This document shows, piece after piece, positions 1 through 8,013 of a stretch of DNA of 64,000 nt. The notes under the pieces are model-generated. The model saw only the letters and a list, made by a program, of their open reading frames with translations. It made no database searches and had not been told where the DNA came from. Both the position numbers and the translations under genes were made by a program. The stretch's first letter is position 1, and each line of letters starts with the position of its first letter. The DNA comes from Lachancea kluyveri NRRL Y-12651 (taxonomy: Eukaryota > Ascomycota > Saccharomycetes > Saccharomycetales > Saccharomycetaceae): contig CM000694.1 of the NCBI GenBank assembly GCA_000149225.2, forward strand, positions 1,861,623 through 1,925,622, in the 5' to 3' direction.

Positions 1-2791
1 CGACTGCAGTAATACCAGCGTCAGCAGCAGTTGTAATGACTGGAACACCGAGATCAGCGCTACTTGAACCAATGACGCTTTCAACGCTGGAAACAGCAGA
101 CGAGCTGTCTACACTAGAGACAGTAGATGAGTTGTCGACACTAGAGACAGTAGATGAGCTGTCGACACTAGAGACAGTAGATGAGCTGTCGACACTAGAG
201 ACAGTAGACGAGCTTTCAATGCTGGAAGCAGTAGATGAGCTGTCGACACTAGAGACAGTAGACGAGCTTTCAATGCTGGAAGCAGTAGATGAGCTGTCGG
301 CACTAGAAGTGACGTATAGGCTTGAGGAGCTTGCCTGTGCGGAGGCTGGGTTGGAAGAATGTGACTCGACTGCAGTAATACCAGCGTCAGCAGCAGTTGT
401 AATGACTGGAACACCGAGATCAGCGCTACTTGAACCAATGACGCTTTCAACGCTGGAAACAGCAGACGAGCTGTCTACACTAGAGACAGTAGATGAGTTG
501 TCGACACTAGAGACAGTAGACGAGCTTTCAATGCTGGAAGCGGTAGATGAGCTGTCGACACTAGAGACAGTAGACGAGCTTTCAATGCTGGAAGCAGTAG
601 ATGAGCTGTCGACACTAGAAGTGACGTATAGGCTTGAGGAGCTTGCCTGTGCGGAGGCTGGGTTGGAAGAATGTGACTCGACTGCAGTAATACCAGCGTC
701 AGCAGCAGTTGTAATGACTGGAACACCGAGATCAGCGCTACTTGAACCAATGACGCTTTCAACGCTGGAAACAGCAGACGAGCTGTCTACACTAGAGACA
801 GTAGATGAGTTGTCGACACTAGAGACAGTAGACGAGCTTTCAATGCTGGAAGCAGTAGATGAGCTGTCGACACTAGAGACAGTAGACGAGCTTTCAATGC
901 TGGAAGCAGTAGATGAGCTGTCGACACTAGAGACAGTAGATGAGCTGTCGACACTAGAGACAGTAGACGAGCTTTCAATGCTGGAAGCAGTAGATGAGCT
1001 GTCGACACTAGAAGTGACGTATAGGCTTGAGGAGCTTGCCTGTGCGGAGGCTGGGTTGGAAGAATGTGACTCGACTGCAGTAATACCAGCGTCAGCAGCA
1101 GTTGTAATGACTGGAACACCGAGATCAGCGCTACTTGAACCAATGACGCTTTCAACGCTGGAAACAGCAGACGAGCTGTCTACACTAGAGACAGTAGATG
1201 AGCTGTCGACACTAGAGACAGTAGATGAACTGTCGACACCAGAGACAGTAGATGAGCTGTCGACACTAGAGACAGTAGACGAGCTTTCAATGCTGGAAGC
1301 AGTAGATGAGCTGTCGACACTAGAGACAGTAGACGAGCTTTCAATGCTGGAAGCAGTAGATGAGCTGTCGACACTAGAGACAGTAGACGAGCTTTCAATG
1401 CTGGAGACAGTAGATGAGCTTTCAATGCTGGAGACAGTAGATGAGCTGTCGACACTAGAGACAGTAGATGAGCTGTCGACACTAGAGACAGTAGACGAGC
1501 TTTCAATGCTGGAAGCAGTAGATGAGCTGTCGGCACTAGAAGTGACGTATAGGCTTGAGGAGCTTGCCTGTGCGGAGGCTGGGTTGGAAGAATGTGACTC
1601 GACTGCAGTAATACCAGCGTCAGCAGCAGTTGTAATGACTGGAACACCGAGATCAGCGCTACTTGAACCAATGACGCTTTCAGTGCTGGAGACAGCAGAC
1701 GAACTGTCGACACTAGATACAACAGAGTAGCTTGACAGGCTATCATGAGAAACGGCAGTAGTAGAGGCGGAGATCAATACGAGTGTTGAGGTCTGATCAT
1801 AGCTACCTGGTATTGTGGAGTGGACACTGGTGTGAGCTGAGTTAACCTCGCCGCTCGAAATAGCAGTTGAAGCACTTTGGAAATCAGTGGATGCAACCGT
1901 GTTGTTTGCGTAGTAAGGGGTTTGGGAAAATAGACTAGGTGTACTTGATCCTGTTCCGGCATCATTTGTGGATTCAGTTGTACTTTCAGTTTGAGGTAGA
2001 AGATTTTGATATTCCTCTATTGGCTCAAACATGCTCTGAGTTGCGGGTATCGTTGAAGCATCGCTAGTGGTGGTTATACTTACATCACTCACAACGTCAG
2101 AAGACTCGCCAATGCTTATTCCACTGGTGGATCTAGCATTAGAGAGGATGGATAGGCTTGAGTAAATTGTTTGTGTGGAGGCAGGGCCGAAAGAACGTGA
2201 CTCGACTGCAGTAATACCAGCGTCAGCAGCAGTTGTAATGACTGGAACACCGAGATCAGCGCTACTTGAACCAATGACGCTTTCAACGCTGGAAACAGCA
2301 GACGAGCTGTCGACACTGGAGACAGTAGATGAGCTTTCAATGCTGGAGACAGTAGATGAGCTGTCGACACTAGAGACAGTAGATGAGCTGTCGACACTAG
2401 AGACAGTAGACGAGCTTTCAATGCTGGAAGCAGTAGATGAGCTGTCGACACTAGAGACAGTAGACGAGCTTTCAATGCTGGAAGCAGTAGATGAGCTGTC
2501 GACACTAGAGACAGTAGATGAGCTGTCGACACTAGAGACAGTAGACGAGCTTTCAATGCTGGAAGCAGTAGATGAGCTGTCGACACTAGAGACAGTAGAC
2601 GAGCTTTCAATGCTGGAAGCAGTAGATGAGCTGTCGACACTAGAGACAGTAGACGAGCTTTCAATGCTGGAAGCAGTAGATGAGCTGTCGGCACTAGAAG
2701 TGACGTATAGGCTTGAGGAGCTTGCCTGTGCGGAGGCTGGGTTGGAAGAATGTGACTCGACTGCAGTAATACCAGCGTCAGCAGCAGTTGT
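1..2791 (-). CDS. Continuation of the adhesin past a one-base frameshift; 3' end outside window
   Basis: On the minus strand, shifted by one base from the upstream part, this stretch reads without a stop to the left edge, giving the same Ser-rich repeats (SSSTVSSVD, SSSTASSIE) and modules with GVPVITTAADAGITAVES. I also read 1740-2220, a non-repetitive interlude, and it stays open in the same frame (for example SYDQTSTLVLISASTTAVSH and TESTNDAGTGSSTPSLFSQT). That supports real protein-coding constraint on the C-terminal side. It has no start of its own and is best read as the rest of the adhesin, either cut off by a recent mutation or split by a sequence error. The GPI signal is not in view. 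Confidence 0.75.
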
Positions 2792-3640
2792 AAATGACTG
2801 GAACACCGAGATCAGCGCTACTTGAACCAATGACGCTTTCAACGCTGGAAACAGCAGACGAGCTGTCTACACTAGAGACAGTAGATGAGCTGTCGACACT
2901 AGAGACAGTAGATGAACTGTCGACACTAGAGACAGTAGATGAGCTGTCGACACTAGAGACAGTAGATGAGCTGTCGACACTAGAGACAGTAGACGAGCTT
3001 TCAATGCTGGAAGCAGTAGATGAGCTGTCGACACTAGAGACAGTAGACGAGCTTTCAATGCTGGAAGCAGTAGATGAGCTGTCGGCACTAGAAGTGACGT
3101 ATAGGCTTGAGGAGCTTGCCTGTGCGGAGGCTGGGTTGGAAGAATGTGACTCGACTGCAGTAATACCAGCGTCAGCAGCAGTTGTAATGACTGGAACACC
3201 GAGATCAGCGCTACTTGAACCAATGACGCTTTCAACGCTGGAAACAGCAGACGAGCTGTCGACACTGGAGACAGTAGATGAGCTTTCAATGCTGGAGACA
3301 GTAGATGAGCTGTCGACACTAGAGACAGTAGATGAGCTGTCGACACTAGAGACAGTAGACGAGCTTTCAATGCTGGAAGCAGTAGATGAGCTGTCGACAC
3401 TAGAGACAGTAGACGAGCTTTCAATGCTGGAAGCAGTAGATGAGCTGTCGACACTAGAGACAGTAGACGAGCTTTCAATGCTGGAGACAGTAGATGAGCT
3501 TTCAATGCTGGAGACAGTAGATGAGCTGTCGACACTAGAGACAGTAGATGAGCTGTCGACACTAGAGACAGTAGACGAGCTTTCAATGCTGGAAGCAGTA
3601 GATGAGCTGTCGACACTAGAGACAGTAGACGAGCTGTCGA
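1..3640 (-). repeat. Nested Ser-rich repeats: 27-bp units within larger modules
   Basis: Basic units of 27 bp encode SSSTVSSVD or SSSTASSIE/SSSTVSSIE. They are interrupted by eight copies of a non-Ser-repeat module encoding SVIGSSSADLGVPVITTAAD and, in most copies, AGITAVESHSSNPASAQASS. The module's conserved core lies near 36, 402, 714, 1107, 1635, 2238, 2794 and 3187. All spacings are multiples of three except 2238 to 2794 (556 bp), which contains the frameshift. A unique ~450-bp segment at about 1735-2190 interrupts the array. Confidence 0.92.
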
Positions 3641-5939
3641 TACCGGAGGTAGTAGATAGACCATTAGTTCCTTGAGTATGGTCAGATATAGAAGTGAGAC
3701 TGGAGCCTATGTTTGGAGTTTTGACATAGTATATGGTTTCAATTGTTTCCCTACCGTCTTGACCCTCAATGACTGATACTGAAGTGGCATAGGTAGAGGT
3801 AATAGTTCCTGACCATTGAGTATAGCTAGTAGTTAAAGTACTTGGGACTGGGGTTTCAACAAAGTAAAGAGTATCTTCCGTTGGATGACCATCATAACCA
3901 GTTGTAGTCACCAGTCTTGTAGAATATGTGGAAGTGTAATCGCCATCCCAACTTCTATAGGTGGTGGATACGCCAGTTACCACAGATGGAGTCTCGACGT
4001 AATAGATGGTCTCGACTGTTGGGTAGCCATCTTCGCCTGTGACTGTTGTAGTGCCAGTGGAGTATGTTTGAGACCACCAACCCTGGTCCCATGGCCTATA
4101 GCTAGTAGTTGAAGTATACTTTGGGTTTGGTGTCTCGACCAGGTATATAGTCTCCACAGTAGGGTGTCCATCGTAGCCAGTGGTGGTGGTCACCTTTGTA
4201 GAATAAGTCGAAGCGTAGTTGCCGCTCCAGCCGGTGTATGAAGTGGATGTTCCAGTAGCGGCAGACGGAGTCTCGACGTAATAGATGGTCTTGACTGTTG
4301 GGTAGCCATCTTCGCCTGTGACTGTTGTAGTGCCGGTGGAGTATGTTTGAGACCACCAACCCTGGTCCCATGGCCTATAGCTAGTAGTTGAAGTATACTT
4401 TGGGTTTGGTGTCTCGACCAGGTATATAGTCTCCACAGTAGGGTGTCCATCGTAGCCAGTGGTGGTGGTCACCTTTGTAGAATAAGTCGAAGCGTAGTTG
4501 CCGCTCCAGCCGGTGTATGAAGTGGATGTTCCAGTAGCGGCAGACGGAGTCTCGACGTAATAGATGGTCTTGACTGTTGGGTAGCCATCTTCGCCTGTGA
4601 CTGTTGTAGTGCCAGTGGAGTATGTTTGAGACCACCAACCCTGGTCCCATGGCCTATAGCTAGTAGTTGAAGTATACTTTGGGTTTGGCGTCTCGACCAG
4701 GTATATAGTCTCCACAGTAGGGTGTCCATCGTAGCCAGTGGTGGTGGTCACCTTTGTAGAATAAGTCGAAGCGTAGTTGCCGCTCCAGCCGGTGTATGAA
4801 GTGGATGTTCCAGTAGCGGCAGACGGAGTCTCGACGTAATAGATGGTCTTGACTGTTGGGTAGCCATCTTCGCCTGTGACTGTTGTAGTGCCGGTGGAGT
4901 ATGTTTGAGACCACCAACCTTGATCCCATGGCCTGTAACTGGTGGATACAGCGAACTTTGGTTTTGGGGTTTCGACATAGAATATAGTTTCAACAGTTTG
5001 TTTGCCGTCGTTGCCCCAGATTGTAGTGGTACCGGTAGAGTACGTAGAAACAGAAGTACCAGTCCAACCGGTATAAATGGTTGTGGCAGTCGTTGCAAAT
5101 GGTGTTTTCACATAGATTATGGTTTGTTCCACTAGTGTATGGCCGTCTGTGGATTTTGTAGCACCCGTAGAATAGGTGGAGGTAAAACTGCCGGACCAAC
5201 CTGTAGTACTTGTTTCAGTGACAGTAACGGTTGTGCTACTAGTTTTTTCCTCCGTCTTGGAGGTGGAAGATGCGGAACTCGATTTTGACGAAGAAGAAGA
5301 GATACGGCTAGTATCAGCACTAACTGGGCTACCACCAGCACATTGATGGGACCAGTAGTAGCCTGGGGAGTCCGTTTGAGAGTGACCCTGGTTATCATAA
5401 TTGTTACAACCTGTGATCAAGTCAAAGGCACGAGCACCATACTTCCAGTCAGAACAAGATACGGTACCCATACAGTATTCGTATTGGATTTGGAAATTAG
5501 GCATCCAAACTTTGGAGGAATCAGAAGAATCTGTCTGACCGTAAACTCTGAAAGTGGCATAGTAATCTGTTGGATCGTCAATCAAATACGTGTTTTCATT
5601 GTGGCCGTACAATTGCAGTGTTCCACCATCGGGACCATTGACACCAATGATTTTTATGGACCACACATCATTGATAGAAATCTTCTTTTCAGCAGTGACA
5701 TGAATCTGAATGGTATAAATGTTACTTTCAACCCAGGAAACAGAAACAACGGAGATGGAGTAAACCACGGTATTTGTTTGTGCTGCATGAAAGGTAAAGT
5801 CGAGATTAGGACAACCATTAGTCGGTTGGCAGGAAACAGCGCCCTTGGAGGCAGAGCTTGGAACGAAGTTTACGTAAGAAGTAGCCGAAATGTTCGAGAG
5901 TAACGTTAGCAACGTTAGCAACCATAGCGGCACTAGCAT
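2778..5939 (-). CDS. Flo11-domain cell-wall adhesin (frame ends at a frameshift)
   Basis: Surface adhesin/flocculin of 1053 residues in this frame. The first ~19 residues (MLVPLWLLTLLTLLSNISA) are a signal peptide. Residues ~20-205 match the Flo11-type adhesion domain: aromatic-rich, with paired cysteines and the motifs SVSWVESNIYTIQIHV, LYGHNENTYLIDDPTD, VWMPNFQIQYEYC and TGCNNYDNQGHSQTD. After a short Ser linker come eleven ~46-residue flocculin repeats of the Flo1/5/9 type (motifs YTGWSGNY..STYST and DGHPTVETIYLVETP), then SSSTVSSVD-type repeats. This frame stops with VPVIYNCC because of one extra A near 2793; without it the repeats continue to the left edge. Such proteins are normally GPI-anchored and glucan-linked; the anchor signal would lie outside the window. 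SCW11 neighbours CWH41 in S. cerevisiae, so the adhesin's position is lineage-specific. Adhesin identity is secure; the exact orthologue is not. Confidence 0.9.
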   Translation of the reverse strand: MLVPLWLLTLLTLLSNISATSYVNFVPSSASKGAVSCQPTNGCPNLDFTFHAAQTNTVVYSISVVSVSWVESNIYTIQIHVTAEKKISINDVWSIKIIGVNGPDGGTLQLYGHNENTYLIDDPTDYYATFRVYGQTDSSDSSKVWMPNFQIQYEYCMGTVSCSDWKYGARAFDLITGCNNYDNQGHSQTDSPGYYWSHQCAGGSPVSADTSRISSSSSKSSSASSTSKTEEKTSSTTVTVTETSTTGWSGSFTSTYSTGATKSTDGHTLVEQTIIYVKTPFATTATTIYTGWTGTSVSTYSTGTTTIWGNDGKQTVETIFYVETPKPKFAVSTSYRPWDQGWWSQTYSTGTTTVTGEDGYPTVKTIYYVETPSAATGTSTSYTGWSGNYASTYSTKVTTTTGYDGHPTVETIYLVETPNPKYTSTTSYRPWDQGWWSQTYSTGTTTVTGEDGYPTVKTIYYVETPSAATGTSTSYTGWSGNYASTYSTKVTTTTGYDGHPTVETIYLVETPNPKYTSTTSYRPWDQGWWSQTYSTGTTTVTGEDGYPTVKTIYYVETPSAATGTSTSYTGWSGNYASTYSTKVTTTTGYDGHPTVETIYLVETPNPKYTSTTSYRPWDQGWWSQTYSTGTTTVTGEDGYPTVETIYYVETPSVVTGVSTTYRSWDGDYTSTYSTRLVTTTGYDGHPTEDTLYFVETPVPSTLTTSYTQWSGTITSTYATSVSVIEGQDGRETIETIYYVKTPNIGSSLTSISDHTQGTNGLSTTSGIDSSSTVSSVDSSSTASSIESSSTVSSVDSSSTVSSVDSSSTVSSIESSSTVSSIESSSTVSSVDSSSTASSIESSSTVSSVDSSSTASSIESSSTVSSVDSSSTVSSVDSSSTVSSIESSSTVSSVDSSSAVSSVESVIGSSSADLGVPVITTAADAGITAVESHSSNPASAQASSSSLYVTSSADSSSTASSIESSSTVSSVDSSSTASSIESSSTVSSVDSSSTVSSVDSSSTVSSVDSSSTVSSVDSSSTVSSVDSSSAVSSVESVIGSSSADLGVPVIYNCC
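3715..5205 (-). repeat. Eleven flocculin-type repeats, seven in a 93-residue higher-order unit
   Basis: Eleven ~46-residue repeats, each ending in a VETP/VKTP-like motif, are encoded here. Between about 3950 and 4930 two alternating types (RPWDQGWWSQ and TGWSGNYAST) form a 279-bp unit present about 3.5 times and almost identical at DNA level. The outer repeats are more diverged, so the central units look recently amplified or homogenised. The period is a multiple of three and keeps the frame. Confidence 0.9.
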
Positions 5940-6035
5940 CTGTGACAGCTTTGGTATGGACGATTATACTACTTTATTTTTTACCTTTTTCAATGAATAC
6001 TGGAAACAAAGACTGTTGCAGGAAAAACGCTCTGT

Positions 6036-6048
6036 CATATTTATATCC
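6036..6048 (-). promoter_or_regulatory. Candidate TATA box of the adhesin
   Basis: On the minus strand an ATATAAATAT-like element lies about 100 bp upstream of the adhesin ATG, a usual distance for a yeast TATA box. It is supported only by sequence match and position. Confidence 0.4.
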
Positions 6049-6809
6049 GGAGTGGAAGGCTGCTGGGACAATGCGGTGTAGCACCGCTAGTAAAGGACGG
6101 TTAAACGGTTCAGCAACTCTGTATCTGCTGGAATCTTTCCACCTGGGTCAATCGCAATACATGAAAAAATTTTCACGCAGAACGGTTCAGAAAACGGATC
6201 ACCTGTAGGATACGTTGCAGCTGCTATACTTTCTAAGCCAATATGCATAGAATGTTCTTTCTAGACCTGGTTTCGAGGCAACCGTTCAAGGAGTACCACT
6301 GTAACGAACATTCGGTGGGTAAATAACTGCTACTCGTCGTCTTCTCCGCCCTATTGTTCTGGCTCGGACAAAGGTCATTACTGCATCTCCCGAGGCGGAT
6401 CTTGAAAACCTAAAGCTGGATCTCAATTGTTCCGGCACGTGATATGCAGAGCCTTACTACGTCTTTTTCTGGGAGAATACCGGTCTTTCGGCGTGCTGGA
6501 GGTTGCCCAACTTGCAGACCGGGTTTCCGTAAAGGAAAAGCGGATTGTATACTTTCCTATTTGGGTAGAAAGCGGTATCTGCAAGCAAATCGCAGAACCT
6601 GCAGACAGTGGTTATTGGGAGACTCGCTCCGACGATGCGGTGCCGTAGTAAAGCCGGAATATTTTGCGAGAGTAAGGTCATATGATTCGTACTAACAGTC
6701 TCAGAAGAGCGCTGAGTGCTAGCTGTTTCTGTTTTTCTTATTTCTAATGAGAAAGTTGAAGGTGGATCGAAACGCTACGCGATGGACTGTGATGCAGGAC
6801 CGCCCTTGA

Positions 6810-6823
6810 AGGGGGGAAAGGGG
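6810..6823 (+). promoter_or_regulatory. Two AGGGG (STRE / Nrg1-Mig1 type) cores
   Basis: AGGGG occurs at 6810-6814 and 6819-6823, about 0.9 kb upstream of the adhesin start. AGGGG is the core of stress-response elements (Msn2/4), and its complement CCCCT is close to Nrg1/Mig1 repressor sites, which control FLO genes in S. cerevisiae. Function here is inferred. Confidence 0.3.
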
Positions 6824-8013
6824 TGAGCACCAACCGGGAAAAACTAAAGTGATTGCTTTGCAGCGGTAAATCGCATGCAGATCTGCTTCGCTGCAGCGGC
6901 CATGAAAATCGTCTTTGCTGCAGACCTCCGCTATAGGTAATGATCGCTCCGTCTTGCTATTTGCGATTATGTTTCTAGATTTGTAATTCTGCGGAGTATC
7001 AGCTTCTTCGCATCCGTGTTACTGCTTTCCGTCTCTAGTATGCGGACAATGTTACTTTTGGGCAGTTGCGTTTCTGCTTATTACTCATGTGGCTTGTGGA
7101 TTAAGCGTTGCGTAAACTATGTATTGCAGCATATAGTATGACGTTCTAGCTGTCGGTGAGTCCCGGCAGCCAGCATTGCGTTCGGTGGTGGCTTAGTTAC
7201 GGGATGTCACCGATCACTCCGTGTAGACACCTAGAGCACGACTGTTGAATGGGTTCCTCGGTGTATACTGCGTAGCTTGGCTAGGGTAAAACTCTAAACT
7301 GTCTACTCCTCTTCATCCGTTCTCAAATCTTACCTACGCCAGTGTGGGGCCGTGGGTAGGATTGGCAGGCTAGAAAAGTATCTGGCGTCTGTTTTGCTTT
7401 GCCTTGCTTTCTTTTCTTTTTTCTTTTTTTAAAACAAATCGGCCGATGCTTGAGTTCTCCAACGGCCAAATAGTACCTTCTTTTACTTCAATTGGATACA
7501 CATTTACTGCTCTCTTTCCTGTCGTCCGGATGACAGTTATCGGTCTTATTATTTTTCGTCTTGGATGATTTACATGGTCGTCAGTTTTCTTTATCACGTT
7601 ATGCCGATTTCCCTTCCAATTCTTAAGGTTGTTCATAGTCTTCATACAGCTGATAACTTCTATTCTTAGAGTTGTTTGGTAGTACTCTATGTCCTTTTTT
7701 TTGATAGTCATGTTTATAGATTATTTCTTGTCGGGTCCTTTCCAAAATTATTGTTTATTTCCGGAAAATACGGATTAATAGCACCGTCTGCTACAAAATT
7801 AAAAAAAAAAACATGATATCAAAACCTAGTAATAACAATAATAATAATAACAATGTAAAATTGCAATGATCTTTTTAAGACGTATACTCCTCTAATTATG
7901 TCCAATAGCTTAATTGAAAAAAGTGAAGTACAGAAACTAATAATACCTTTCGTATATGTCTCCAAATCGATGCAAATAGCACGATGGATGAACACGCAAA
8001 TAAAAGAATAAAT

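Larger units (their letters stand above)
5940..8013. other. 2.07-kb gene-free region: probable long adhesin promoter and CWH41 3' end
   Basis: No convincing gene is present. The adhesin is read leftward from 5939 and CWH41 ends at 8014, so this space holds the adhesin promoter and the CWH41 terminator. S. cerevisiae FLO11 is known for an unusually long promoter, and the size here fits. Visible candidate sites are a CACGTG near 6437 and two AGGGG cores at 6810-6823. Small frames, such as a 113-codon lysine-rich one at 7370-7711 on the minus strand, show no recognisable family. Confidence 0.55.

Noticed and set aside
36-1730. A 564-codon frame on the plus strand across the adhesin repeats (and similar ones at 2175-2825 and 2794-3675)
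   Set aside because: It is the antisense of the 27-bp Ser repeats; a repeat period divisible by three keeps several frames open. The minus-strand frame has the signal peptide, domain matches and biased Ser/Thr content.
109-3664. Leu-rich minus-strand frames (LLLPALKARLLSLVSTAHLL type)
   Set aside because: They are an alternative reading of the adhesin repeats, out of frame with the Flo11 domain.
6029-6667. Two similar GATGCGGTG...TAGTAAAG stretches in the adhesin upstream region
   Set aside because: The similarity is short and gapped, not clearly above chance.
7370-7711. 113-codon ATG frame on the minus strand
   Set aside because: Lysine-rich with no recognisable family, lying in the probable adhesin promoter / CWH41 3' space. 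Not enough support to call a gene.
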